Source of the DNA: Campylorhamphus procurvoides
Lineage: Eukaryota; Chordata; Aves; Passeriformes; Dendrocolaptidae
Assembly (NCBI GenBank): GCA_013396655.1
Contig: WBMV01004766.1
Coordinates: 186,001 to 250,000 of the forward strand
DNA length: 64,000 bases
Direction of reading: 5' to 3'
Shown: piece after piece, positions 35,602 through 47,260 of the stretch
Position numbering within the stretch: position 1 is the stretch's first letter
Layout: every line of letters begins with the position of its first letter
The notes under the pieces: model-generated
The model's input: only the letters and a program-made list of their open reading frames with translations
The model's database searches: none
What the model was told of the DNA's origin: nothing
Position numbers and translations under genes: made by a program

Positions 35602-38137
35602 ACTTCTCTGAAATTATTTTGGAAAAGAATAAAGACAATGCTTTAAAACAATCCAGTTCAGAAGCTGGTGCAGGAAATAAACTGTTTGCATGGATTTTTA
35701 CATTTATAGCAAACGCCTAAATATAGTAGCATTTTCTTCTGCTTTCCAGAACAGGAGAATAGGACATAGATGAATACTTCAAAAAAATTATGGCATGAAA
35801 GACCAACCTCAAAATTCCTTTACTGGAAAAAGACATAATAAATAACATACTAGGAAGGAGTCCTCAAACAGGAAGAAAGGGAATGGAAAATTTTTGTTGT
35901 CTCACTGAAAACTAATTTTCCCTGTGTATGACTAAAATCTCAATCTTTCTTTTTCCCCTAGTTACCTCCCTTCAGTTGGATGAATCCACCCATAAAAACC
36001 ACATAAAAGACAAGCACAGAAGTCATGGCAAATATCCATTAAGGATCTGTTTTCTGATCCAGATCAGAGTGAGACCTGACTGTAGAACAGGTAGTGGCAT
36101 CCGACTCTGTATCTCAGGCTGCCTTTGGAATCAAGATGCCGTTCCTCTGACCTATTTGAGAGAATTCACGCATCTAGGAAGAGATGAATCACCAATGAAT
36201 GTCTCCCCACAACTAGAGAGTTTAAGATAATTAACAAAGTTCTAGATAATATGGTAAGACCAGTTCTACACAAGGGGGCTGTCATTCCTATGAACAAACC
36301 AAAATAAGCCCAAATGAAATCACAGCATGTACAAGTATCAGTCCTTGGAGTACTATCTGGGTTTTGTGGTTCACAGACCAGTCTGAGCTACCACACTGCC
36401 TTTCCTTATTTTGCCCTTGAAATTCAATGTTCTTTTGTGTAATGCCTGAACAGTTTTCTCTCTCTAACGCACAGCATTCTCATTCTGCTAGGGAAACCTT
36501 GTAGAGTTTTGCCTCTCTCTCTATTTATTCGAAAGAAGTTCTCTTATTGCACAGAAAGAGCTGGGAATTTTAAAGACATTTATTTCTGTATTAAACACTG
36601 AGAAGGAGTAAAAAGTTACCACTACATCCACCAGTTTCTCTTCAGTGCCAGGAAGAGACCAGGTAGGGCAGTCTCTTAAAACCTCCTCTTCTATATCTGT
36701 CTTTAATAGTCCACTTACAGAAAAATGTTAACAGCATTTCCAGAAAGTTCAGGGTAAAGTAAACAAACTAAATAGGGAGTGCCAGGAGATGAAAGTAACA
36801 AGTTTTCCTCACAATAGGAACCTATCAGGTGTTCTCTTCACTGTCTGTGCACCATTTTTTATTTTTTTTCCTTCTCCAAAAGTACCTTGACAAAAAGAGC
36901 AGACTTTGACAGCTGTAACAATAAAAGCTATCTTCCCAAAGAGGGAGGAAAAACTGACTACAAAACAAATTGATACACCGGAACAATATGTTGACAAAAT
37001 CCATAGCAGAGGCTTGAGACACACATCTGAAGGTGCATCCCCCTTGTGATCAGGACTTTCTATAAAAAGTTATACATCGCTCCTTTGTAGTGTGAAGAGG
37101 TTATGTTTTTTAATCTCCAGAATGGCAGAAAAAGAGCTAAGCAGAGAAATAGGGTCAGGCTTGGCTCTTAGATACACTTGCCAGAGGCTGCAACCAAAAG
37201 GCTGGCTTTCATTCCCAAACCTGTGTTATCCAAAGAGAACAGATTCCCAGAGTGAGGCACAGTGGGTGTATGTGCTGTGCTCACTGTTTACATCACAGAG
37301 AATAAATGTCCATCAACTTCTACTCCCTCTGATACTTTGCTGTATCCTCAAGCTGCATCCCCTCCTTTACAGGCACTGCAAAGTCTTCAAGGTATCTTTT
37401 TCATTTCCACAGTGCTTTTCCAAGCCTGTTGTTGTCTTGCAAAGCATTAACATATTGAGATCCATCACAGTAAGATTGTGATTTAAGTAATCAGGCACCT
37501 ACATTTAGGAAATTTCTGACACTTGGGTAATTGATGAACAGAGAAACATCTCCAGAAGAAATTTCTCACACAGAGAGAGGTTGACTCTCTGAGGTTGGAC
37601 TCAACTTCACACTCTTTGACACTTAATGCCCCCTAAAGCCCAGGGTTTTTGAGGTAACTGCACAAGTCTGAGACATTCAACATGAGTGATAGGAGGGGTC
37701 TCATGCACTCCTGAGTGGGTGGCCAAGTTACCCTCTGACATCCCAAATTTGACAAGATCTGTCACTGCACTCTGAGAAGACCAAGGTAAGTAGGGAGTGG
37801 CAACTTTAATGGATACTCGGTGGGCACTTCCAAACAGGATCCGTTTTCCTGACTCCTCAGAAGCAAATGGTCAAAACTCAACAGTTTTACAGCTGACACA
37901 TGTGCAACACCAAACGGCAACACTCTACGGCAAACAGTGTCTGCAAAGTGTGCCTGGGCAGCTCCAGGACACAGTGTTTCAGGATTTTTTGTTTTTACAG
38001 ATAGAGTTATCTTCTTTAAACTTAATTTTCTGAGACAGAACAACTGTAGCACTTGATGATCACACCAAAAATTAACTGCACTACAAAAATACTCTGCAGT
38101 ACTTGGATGTCATAAAAAAGTTCAATTTTTCTGGAAA

Positions 38138-38175
38138 GAAATTAAACCAAGAAATAGAAATTAAATCAAGAAATG
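38138..38175. repeat. 19-bp tandem duplication (2 copies)
   Basis: GAAATTAAACCAAGAAATA is followed directly by GAAATTAAATCAAGAAATG. The copies share 17 of 19 bases. This is a simple local duplication. Confidence 0.9.
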
Positions 38176-40208
38176 GAAGTATTCTTCCCAGTTTATGGTG
38201 TCAAAAATTTTGGAGGGGAAGATCCTTTCACTGGTACTTTTCATACAAAATTATTTGACCAGATTTATGACAATTTCTCTTTCATGGTTTAGTTATTTCT
38301 ACACCTTGCAGGAGTCTCTGGCCATGAACATCAGATACTGTGCAAATATCTAAAACATAAGATGGGAAGCAAAGTCTGGCTGCTGGAAGAGAAGGCTCTA
38401 AACTACAGTGTAAGTTTATTAGAATTAAAGGTCAGTCAATAAAAGACTTTTAAACATTTCAGAATAATAATTAATTCAAAATTTTAATTTTATAAAACTG
38501 ATACTTTTACCTCTTTTTTATTTTGAATCTTGGGAAAAAATAATATAATGATAACTTCTAGCTTTTCCCTTTGTATAGAAATATAATCACAGCTAACAGG
38601 AAATGTGTACCTTGCAATGAGTGTAGGGGATGGACATTCTGAAAAATACACTCATATTGTCATTGATTAATTTGGTTGACCTTGGTGTACAAAACTAAAG
38701 TTAGATGACAGAGTTCTTTTACAGAAAAGACACTTTATGAGATGGACTGAGTGTTTTTTTATCTTGGTGTTAGACTTGATATGTGATTTATTCTCAGCCT
38801 TCTTCCTTTTTATATTCATTAATGATATATAGTGTTGCACAGGGAATCTGTCCTTGGTGAAGGTCAGTATGTGTCCACACGAAATAAGGCAGGATTTAGA
38901 TTTGCTCATTATGGACTACCAGAGATACATGTTTGCAATAATACAACTAAAACCAGAACAAATCTGCCAGGCTCTTACAAAGTGATTATATCTTTGAATT
39001 TCACAACCAGTAACACTGCTCATAGAGCAAGTCCCTGATTTATTCTGCATTATTTCCACCCACAGAAAGGCATTTCATAGAAAGGAAAATCAGCTCTGGG
39101 AATAGAACACAAATTATAGTTGGGTTAGATGGCATCTCTATCAATTTCTGCCTTAATTTAGGCATACAGATAGTCTAAGTTTGGTCAGAGAATCCCTTGT
39201 CATATCTATCTAAAATAGCATTCCATGTGAAAATTTCTTTCAAAATGTATTTACTGTTTCATGGGGGAAAAAAAATGGAGCAGGAGAGGTTTAAAAGTAA
39301 ATTAGATTAATCAAAAAATAATCTCTCTTCTGATTTATTTATTTTTTACTTTTCAGCAAACAGTGGTAGCAGAGTCATTTTATTTGCCCTGCTAAACCTG
39401 GCTGAGTAAGTCCAGATGTGCCACAACATTGAGGCTGTTGAATGAAAGCCCTAAATAAGCATTTAGACCTTCAGACCATCAGCTGTTACCATGTGACCAC
39501 GACGTCCCACTCCCCATGGAGTCACGCAGGGTAACCTGGAGAAGCCCAGTTTGTACTGGGTTGTCCCTCACAGGACAAGAGTGGCCAATAAATTTATGAG
39601 ACCACGGAGGGGCATGTACTCTTAGTTTCCAGCTCAAAGAAGACCAAGAGCTTGGAGCAAGTGCAACTTTATAGTAAATACATCTCACCTGCAGAATTAA
39701 GCTGTTTGGGTGTTAAAACATCATGGTATTTTGTTCCTATTTCTCCCACTCCTTCCCCTGTTTATTTTTGTTCTTACAGGATCACCTTCCTTTCTGCCCT
39801 TTCACATTAAAATAAATCCTTCTGGGTGTCTCAGCTTTGCAAAGAATTTCACACATCTTCACCTTCACGTGAGTGACCAGATACATTTTACCCTAAAAAG
39901 CATGGGTTAATCCCAGGCATCAGGGGTCACAGTACAGGGACTTAGTAAGGAATTTTTACCGTTCCAGGACTGGTTCTCAGGAACAGCTTTCCAAAATAAC
40001 ATCCATCCAGGCAAACTGAAACTATTAAGACGTATTTTTCCTTTTCCTATTGATGTCACCTCTTTTTCTCCGTCCTTTCAGTGCCTATATTTAAGGACGA
40101 GATTTTTTTTTTTTCAAGTTGACTTCTAGGTATGGGAACTTTGTTTTCTCAAAACATGGCAGTTACCAAGTGTTCTGTAAACACAAGCCAGAGAGTTCTT
40201 CTCAGATG

Positions 40209-40248
40209 TGGAATTGAAGCCTGTAGTTTGGAATTAAAGCCTGTCTTC
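40209..40248. repeat. 20-bp tandem duplication (2 copies)
   Basis: TGGAATTGAAGCCTGTAGTT is followed directly by TGGAATTAAAGCCTGTCTTC. Most positions are identical, with the differences near the ends. It is a local duplication of moderate age. Confidence 0.9.
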
Positions 40249-41029
40249 TGGAAAGGCATTTAATCTTGTGTTGAAAAGTATGCACATAACACTTAAGGAC
40301 CTTCTTCCTCCTGAGTAAAGTTGTTTCCATGTTTAATTTCACTCAGCTCTAGGAAACCAAATCTTTTTTCTAGCTGAACTCATTGTACTTCATTTGTCCC
40401 CACACATCCACATTAAATCTCCTTTTGCAAGAGCAAGAAGCTTTCTACTATCAGATTTCTTTCCTATGTGTTAGTACTTTATCCATAACCTTGGTTTTTC
40501 CACTAGAAAAACAATTTAGAACAGAATTTGTAAACATCCAGATTTGCCAGCTGTGCTTAAGAAGGGTCATGAGCAGCATCTGAGTGCTTACATTTCCCCG
40601 TATTTTCAAATATGATCAGCCTGATGAGGAGGTTATATTGACACTTTGTGAATACCATATTCCTTACAACTTGTTTAAAATCAAGGATGATGCGTGAGGT
40701 GAAGTCACTTTCCTCATGTCAATGGTTGTTGTGCCACCATATTAGAAGGCCATAAGCCAATACATATTTGGGTTGGCAGTGTGCAATTGCAGTATCAGTA
40801 CTCTGTCTATAATTGCCCACCAGGCATATAAGAGGTAAAACAACTTCTTGCTAAAAATGACACTTCTTTTCTCGTCAGTCCTGCATTAAATGTTCACAGT
40901 ACTTCTTGATCCTAGGATGTGTACATAACTTCACATGCACCTAGGTAAAATACAATCATTAAGGCTGACTTTACTCCTTTGACATTCATTTTTCATAATA
41001 GTAAGTTCAATGTGTCTGGGTCAGGAAAC

Positions 41030-41044
41030 AAAAAAAAAAAAAAA
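41030..41044. repeat. A15 homopolymer
   Basis: A run of 15 A between GGAAAC and CCAACT. No retroposon body lies immediately upstream, so it is not clearly a poly(A) tail. Confidence 0.9.
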
Positions 41045-41124
41045 CCAACTACAAAATCAAAATTCCTTCACAGAAACATTAAATGCAACTCTTCAGATAA
41101 TACAGAACTGATCCATTCCAGCAG

Positions 41125-41240
41125 TGTTGGATGTGGCTTTGAGCAACGTGATTTAGTGGAAGATTCCCTGTCCATGGCAGGGGTTCAAACAAAAGGATCT
41201 TTAAGGTCTCTACCAACTCAAACCATTCTATGATACTGTG
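41125..41240 (+). mobile_element. CR1 LINE 3' end, ~115 bp
   Basis: GTTGGATGTGGCTTTGAGCA, then ATTTAGTGGAAGATTCCCTG, TCCATGGCAGGGGTTC, GGATCTTTAAGGTCTCTACC and AACTCAAACCATTCTATGAT follow the sense CR1 3' UTR into its octamer tail. It is 5' truncated and has no ORF2. Confidence 0.92.
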
Positions 41241-44200
41241 AATGTGTGGCTCATTCATACATTGTTTTGCCATAAGACACCTCTCATTTCAGCCTCAAAA
41301 AGCAGAAATAATGAGTCAGTCATGGTCCCTTTTCATGATAGCATGAAAACAGACAACTGGGACACTTCAGAAACCAATGTGACAGATTCAAAGGTGATCC
41401 AGCAGGTTCTAAGGTATGTGCTGGCAGATTTAAATCCAAGAAAATGATAAGATTGAAGTTGTATACATTGATCGCACACCCGTGGTGAATATTAGGAAAG
41501 TCATTTAAAAAAGGCATTATTCCAAATTTCATCTAAAAAAGGTTAAATTAGTTGCTGATTGACATCTCTGAAAATCGGGCCACAAATTTAGTCATGGGTA
41601 TAAAGCAAAAAGTCCTTTACCTATAATCCATAAGAGCAAACCATGACAGGAGCATGACAGTGCAATGGGAAGAACACAGAAATCATGTGTGAATTTCACA
41701 CTCAGTGAATGCATATCTAATAAACATAAACGGAAATAAATGCTAGAAATCACAAATATGTATCTTACCTTGAAGACCATGAGCAGTGGGAAAAAATCTT
41801 TCCCTACTTTATCCATGTTCAGATACTGGGTTTCAAAGAAGGCCTGAAGGACTCTCAGTCTAAGTATGGCTTCTGGAATGAAACTGTAGGGAGAAAAATA
41901 TAATCAAGGAACCATCTTCTATTATCTGATTATCAATAAAAATTGCCCTAATGTATATCAGACACTACCAAAAAAAGTTATCCTGTAAATATGTAAACAT
42001 AGTTTGTAACCCACATGTGCAGAAATATGAGTGTATAGGCATATATATGTATATATATACATATGAATGTGTGTCTCCTTTGCTCATTTGTAGTCAAGCC
42101 TGTTGTCTGACTTGCACTTGTGAAAAGACACAGTTTATTTTCACTTCTTATTCTTTTCACCTGCATCTATTTACTTCTCTAATACCGTGGGTTTTTTTCA
42201 TAAAATATAATACATCAGGATTAGACGAGAGATTTGTACTCTAGTTTTGGAGCTTGCAGCCATCAGCACCTTGAGAATCTCTGTACTGTCATTAATTCTT
42301 CAAGCCAGCTTCAGAAAAGAGTCATTACCTGGTGTAGGTTCAATGCAGACTGTGTGAATATCAATGCATGGGCTATTTCTGGGTGAGCTAAGGAGCCCAG
42401 CTCTGTCAGTCAGCCTTTGCTATCACTATTTACTATTAACATCAAATGAGAGCAAATAGACTTGCCTGGCTGAAACCACATTATGGTTGTGTCTGCTCAG
42501 CCACCTTAAGAAACGAAACACATCCCGAGTCTTTCTGTGCATTTAAATTGATTATAACATATATTGGTTTGTTTCCATTTTCAGAGGTAGTGCTCAAGTC
42601 GGAAAATATATTTTTGCCAAAGGCACCCCATTTGTTAGGCCTTCAGTGACCTTTATGTTTTCAAATTAAGTCTCCTTGTAGCTCTTTTCAAGTTTACAGT
42701 GGCATTCAGCTTAAATAAACCAGAACTATTTGTAAAATATCAGTTTCCGTCTCACAAAGCCTCAGTGCCTCCCATCGTGACAAGTTAACTGATCTGGCAG
42801 CTTCAGTTCTCATAAAAGTGGAGATTTATATGGATGATTGGAGGTACTTATGGCCTTTAGGTTACTAATGGCCAACATAAAGAGACATTTTCTTGAGATG
42901 TAACAAAATTTATGCTTGATTTTGGACCCCAGGGTTAGCTCCTTTTAAATGACAAAAACAAATTATTTCCTTTATAAAGGCTATAGGAACTAATAATGAT
43001 AACAAGGACAGGTTTAAAGTTTTTATTATTATATGTACCATTCTTTCACAAAATATATAGTCACCACCTGTGATTTGGACATTTTCACACTCATATGTTG
43101 CAGTTTCTTAATATGTGAAGCAGTTGCTATTATGAGAACAATAAAGATTTATATAGTCATTCATTTTCTCCTTCATCTTTCTGAGAGAATTCATCAGCCT
43201 AATTTGGGAGCTATCCCATAATAATGCGCTCCAGTTAGGACACAACTGCAAAGGAAAATGGCTTGAATTTCTTTTTATAGCTGTCTTCATGCATTTTATG
43301 CTCGGAGAGGATGTTTTTCATAAGAGAGATGTGAGCTAAGAAGATTTATTAATTGGTTTGGTTTTGTCTTCCATGTGTGGATTAAATGTTTCTTTTGCTA
43401 AAGTATCAGCTGAGCAAAATGTCTTTCTGCTCTCAGCTTGACATTCAGATCAGATTCTGCTGGGTTCAGCTTCCTAAATACATGCAACTTCCTGATGTTT
43501 TCTTTGTGCCAACATGACTGGGTGTAAGAGAAAGTACTACCAGGGTGAATTTCTATATGATGAGATGTTGCCATATCTCTTTGCTTTGAAAAGGACATTT
43601 TTCCAGGGGTGAAGGTGGATTGAAGAAGCAGAAAGGAGGAGCAAGAACTGAAAGCCATCATGGGACCTGCATTCTGTACCTACCTTCCTGTAATCCTCCA
43701 CTGAAATCTATATCCCTGCACAAAGAACAGTTTTAAAAGTAAAAGGAGAAGGAAGGAGGGAAATTCCTGGTGCTCTGTAGTGAGAATTAGCCATCAAGTC
43801 TACAGCCAGCTGTACCCGTGCAACTGCTTTGTCCAAAACAGAGAGAACCACTTCCAGCACTGCTGTGAACAGAGGCCCACAAGAAAAAGTAGGTTACAAA
43901 CATGCACTGCACAAGGTGCTTCCTGATGTAACATCCACCATCAGGTGTTCCCATGAGGAGCTCTGTTGAAAGATGATGTGCCACAAACTCAGTCCCAGTA
44001 AGTTGTTCCTGTGCTCGCACACTCAAAATTATTATTTAACCCTGCAAAGTTCACAAGCTAAATGAGAGAATAGTGCATGGTATGAGACCTGTACAGTTAC
44101 AACCCTAATTTTTGTGGTGACCCTGCCTCACGAAAGAAAATCTGTACATTAAGGAATGTTCCACATCTCTCAATTCCCACATCTCCACATGCAGTTTGAA

Positions 44201-45718
44201 GGTTTGATTTTCCCTGTTGCAGATTCCTCAGCAGACCAAAGCAGCTTTCTGCGAGCTCTTGGCTTCTGTCATTAAGCTGCCTCTCCATACCTTGGGTAGC
44301 TTGTTGAAAACAGCGGGTATTTCTTCACTATGTACATACCCTTCCATAAGACTTGTAGATTTATATTCTCATACCAGAGAGCAAAATTATTGTAGTATGG
44401 ATATAATTTGCTATCTTTTTTATAATCCAATTAATCCTTGAAAATCAGCCTAACTCCTAAACACAACCTCACTCCTCTCTGAGCTGAGCCTACCAGAAAC
44501 ACGCCAAGCACGTGAACCTCAAGGCTCTTCTATTAAAACCCAGGAACTAATCCACTCTGGCAGGACCATGCTCAGCCTTGCTCAGGAAGCTGTCAGAGGG
44601 AGTAGGAAAAGCAGAGGAGAACTTGCCAGTGCTGCTGTTTTCCTCAGGTTCCTGTGGCTCTCTACAGCCATTCAACCTTCATGTCTTCATTCATGCTTCA
44701 CACCTCCGTTTAACAGCAGAAACCATAAATACAAATTAAATGACACCACGCTCTTGAGGCACATATGGGTGGTCGCCCTTCCCCTCAGGTAAAATATAAA
44801 TTGCCTGCTCTGAAGAAAGGTGTTTAAGGTGAACTGGTTTTATTGTTTCTACCTGCTTGCCATTATTACACACCTCTTTTCATTTGAAAGCTATAAAAAC
44901 ATCCCGTTTTTCATACATTTCAGACAAAACACCTCACTGACCGAGCTGGCTGAAAGGAGCCATCTTTCAGTATGACACTGTAATAGTGTCTTTTCATCTC
45001 CAACAAACAGCTTCTGCTATAGAACAGTTGTGAATTCCTAATAACTTCACTGTGCAGGAGTAGAGTCCTTTCAATTCTACACATCACTGTGGCATGAAAA
45101 GTGGATTCTTCAGTGTCAGAATTCACAAAGTAACTCATAGATACAGTTGTTCAATAAATGTGATGCATTCATTTCTTCTGTATATTATTCCCCTGAGATT
45201 TTAACAATAATTTATCATTGTTTTGAAGCAAGCTGGCTGGCTGAGTTGGCAGAAACACACATGCCAATTTTTATATTTGTTCACAAATAAGCACTGTCAG
45301 ATATGGAGATTTTTAGCAGTAAAGGTGTTACACTGGTGACAACACACATGTCAAATGTCTGGTGTAACCAAATAGTACTTGAAGCAAGACTCTCATCTAA
45401 AATTAATATACAAATCCAGTGCCTGCTAAATACAGTGAGTCCAGGTATTTTAATTTCAGATGATTTTTTAAAACCTAAATTAGGAGATCATGCCCCTGTC
45501 ATCACTTGCAGAAACAGCTGAGATATTAGATCTGTCTGTCCTTAAGATCTTACACCCCTAGGGCAGAAGGGGTGGTTTCCCAGTGATTACTGCAGACCTG
45601 ATCTCTATTGGATCACTCAACAGAAGAGATTTTGTCTGAGGTCAAGATTTCGCGTTTTGGTCAAATTAGTAAAAATATACATTATAATATATTCACCCAC
45701 TTTTATTTTCATTACAAA
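41241..45718. other. Non-coding unique sequence
   Basis: No gene, RNA or repeat family is recognised apart from a TA/TG-rich microsatellite at 42041-42064. Short frames on both strands (up to 97 codons at 41951-42244) lack similarity. Confidence 0.5.
42041..42064. repeat. (AT)n/(GTAT)n microsatellite
   Basis: ATATATATGTATATATATAC plus flanking CATATG is a partly palindromic dinucleotide tract. Confidence 0.85.
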
Positions 45719-45989
45719 CCACAGAATGGTTGATGATGGAAGAGACCTCTGAAAGTCATATTATCCAACTCCACTGCTCAAACAATGCCACTTAGAACCA
45801 GTTGCCCAGGACTGTGTCCAGACATTTTTGGAGTATTTCCAGGGATGGAGAATCCATGATCTCCCTTGGCAACCTCTGCCAGTGCTAATGGAACCTCCTG
45901 TGTTTTGGCCTGTTGCCTCTGGTCCTGCCACTGAAAAGAGCTTGCCTCTGTCCTTTTAGCACCCTCCCCTTAGGTATTTATGCACATAA

Positions 45990-46352
45990 TTAAGATTCTG
46001 CAGCCAGCTTTCTTTTCTGCAGGCTGAACAGTCCTAGTTCTCTCAGGGATGTATCCTCCTGAGAAAGATGCTCCAGTCCCTTCAACTTCTTTGTGGCCAT
46101 TTGTTGGACTCTTTGCAGTATGTCCATCTCTCTCTTTCCCTGGGAAGCCCAGAACTGGACACAGTACTCCGAGTGTGGCCTCATCAGTGCACAATAGAAG
46201 GGAAGGATCAACTTCCCCAACCTGCTTGAAACATTCCTCCTAACATAGACCAGGATACCATTGGCCTTCTTGGACACAAGGTCATGTTTCAGACTCATGG
46301 TTAACTTGGTGTCCACCAGGACCCTCAGGGCCTTTTTTGTCAAGCTGTTTTC
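45990..46352 (-). pseudogene. CR1 ORF2 C-terminal remnant (frame open to the LTR junction)
   Basis: The minus-strand frame runs through the region after the reverse-transcriptase core of CR1 ORF2. It includes a VDTKLTMSL block, a [19 protein letters not shown] block and a [22 protein letters not shown] block typical of the avian CR1 C-terminus. The first about 20 codons of the open frame upstream of 46352 belong to the LTR, not to CR1. It has no intact start and is not expected to be a functional protein. Its near-openness reflects age and chance rather than selection. Confidence 0.85.
46347..46352 (+). repeat. Target-site duplication, left copy (GTTTTC)
   Basis: GTTTTC immediately precedes the TG that starts the LTR. 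The identical hexamer follows the CA that ends it at 46695-46700. The 6-bp size is typical of class II (ERVK/alpharetrovirus-type) integrases. Confidence 0.95.
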
Positions 46353-46694
46353 TGTTGAGGAATGGTTACAAGACCAGGGACATGGGTCCCTGGAGAATCT
46401 GATACAAAGCAACAAAGTTTAGATACTGATGTGGCAAGATTGAGATGACCTTTAGAAAGAACAGTATGCAAGAACAGGAGGTGAAACAAGATGTGAAAAT
46501 ACAAAGTTAACAAAATTGAGCTTGTGAAACTGCAAACTGCCAAACTGCAGAAATATTGCTTAACCTCTAAAGTGGACCAATAAGATTGAGACAAGTATTG
46601 TAAGTAACATATAAAAGCCTGCTCATAGCATAATAAAGTTGAGACTTGCTTATCAATCACATTGATTGTGTGACTTGTCTCCCTCTCCGTGACA
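46353..46694 (+). mobile_element. Solo LTR, class II (ERVK/alpharetrovirus-like), 342 bp
   Basis: The element starts TGTTGAGGAATGG and ends CTCTCCGTGACA, so it has the canonical TG...CA ends, and it is flanked by a perfect 6-bp duplication. Inside, in order, are CCAAT (46577-46581), a TATA box TATAAAAG (46610-46617) and AATAAA (46632-46637), all on the plus strand, which sets its orientation. The close spacing of TATA box and polyadenylation signal, with the signal before the presumed R region, resembles alpharetroviral LTRs. There is no primer-binding site, internal gene or second LTR, so this is a solo LTR left by recombination between two LTRs. It lies inside and opposite to a CR1 element, and is therefore younger than that CR1. 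Class is inferred from structure; the family name is unknown. Confidence 0.9.
46577..46637 (+). promoter_or_regulatory. LTR promoter and poly(A) signals
   Basis: CCAAT lies 33 bases before TATAAAAG, which is a normal core-promoter spacing. AATAAA begins 22 bases after the start of the TATA box. Transcription would be expected to start near 46640 and read rightward into antisense CR1. Whether it is active cannot be judged from sequence. Confidence 0.6.
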
Positions 46695-46700
46695 GTTTTC
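46695..46700 (+). repeat. Target-site duplication, right copy (GTTTTC)
   Basis: The hexamer is identical to 46347-46352. Keeping one copy and removing the LTR joins the two CR1 ORF2 frames without a shift: the TQLEN codons continue into SLTKKALR. Confidence 0.95.
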
Positions 46701-47000
46701 CAACTGGGTGGACCCCAGCATGTACTGGTGCCTCTGGTTGTTCCCCTCCATGTACAAGACTTCACACTTCCCCTTGTTGACCTTCATGAAGCTTCTGTTG
46801 TCCCATTTCTCCAGCCCATTGAGGTCCCTGTGGATGGCATCATGACATTCTGGCATATCAACCACTTGTCCCAGTGGGATGTTGTCAGCAAAATTGTTGA
46901 GGGTGCACTCTATGCCATCATTCTGATTGTTAAAAAAGATGTTAAACAGGGCTGGACCCAGTACTGATGCCTGGCATACACTGCTATCACTGACCTCCAA
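46701..47000 (-). pseudogene. CR1 ORF2 reverse-transcriptase remnant
   Basis: The frame includes a SVLGPALFNIFF block, CTLNNFADN, which corresponds to the FADD active-site motif but has lost the second Asp, and an RDLNGLEKW..MKVNKGKCEVLY block. These appear in the order expected for CR1/LINE reverse transcriptase palm and thumb regions. Beyond 47.0 kb the frame is broken by stops, although YLDFS is still readable. At the other end it runs into the LTR at 46694. The catalytic substitution and truncation mean loss of activity. Confidence 0.88.
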
Positions 47001-47260
47001 CTAGACTTTGTGGTGTTGATCACCACTCTCTTAATACAAGTGAGTGGTGGTCCCATTCAGCCAGCTTTCCACTCACTGCTGACTGCTAATCCAGCTCATA
47101 GATCACCAGCTTGTCCATGAGGACCTTATGTGAGAGAGTGTCAAAGGTCTTCACTGAAGTCCAGGTAACAAATATATCCACTGCTAGTCCAGACATTGTC
47201 CCTTTGTCTACCAGACCAGTCTCTTCATCACAGAAATTTATCAAGATGGTCAGTGCAGTT

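Larger units (their letters stand above)
35602..41124. other. Non-coding unique sequence with small tandem duplications
   Basis: No gene is supported. A 100-codon plus frame (35928-36230) starts just before a good splice-acceptor-like tract (TTTCTTTTTCCCCTAG ending at 35961) but has no recognisable protein. Frames of 129 codons (37092-37481, +) and 96 codons (37762-38052, -) are equally anonymous. An A15 run is at 41030-41044. Confidence 0.45.
45719..47260 (-). mobile_element. CR1 LINE, ORF2 3' part to 3' UTR, split by a solo LTR
   Basis: This is the most complete CR1 in the window, about 1.2 kb of CR1 sequence read from right to left. The 47.26-46.70 kb part carries the reverse-transcriptase core: a YLDFS block, then GPALFNIF, and the catalytic FADD-type site, here changed to FADN. 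The 46.35-45.98 kb part carries the C-terminal domain ([25 protein letters not shown]). The 3' UTR follows down to 45.72 kb, where only CCACAGAATGG is left of the octamer tail. The 5' half (endonuclease, ORF1) is absent, as expected from truncated reverse transcription. Stops and frameshifts in the 47.0-47.26 kb part, and the changed catalytic residue, make it inactive. Bases 46353-46694 are a later LTR insertion. Confidence 0.93.

Noticed and set aside
37092..37481. 129-codon plus-strand open frame
   Set aside because: No recognisable similarity. A second shorter frame overlaps it in another phase, which suggests low stop density rather than coding selection.
37781..37791. AAG/GTAAGTA splice-donor consensus
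   Set aside because: A donor consensus this strong is expected a few times by chance in 64 kb, and no matching exon or acceptor supports it.
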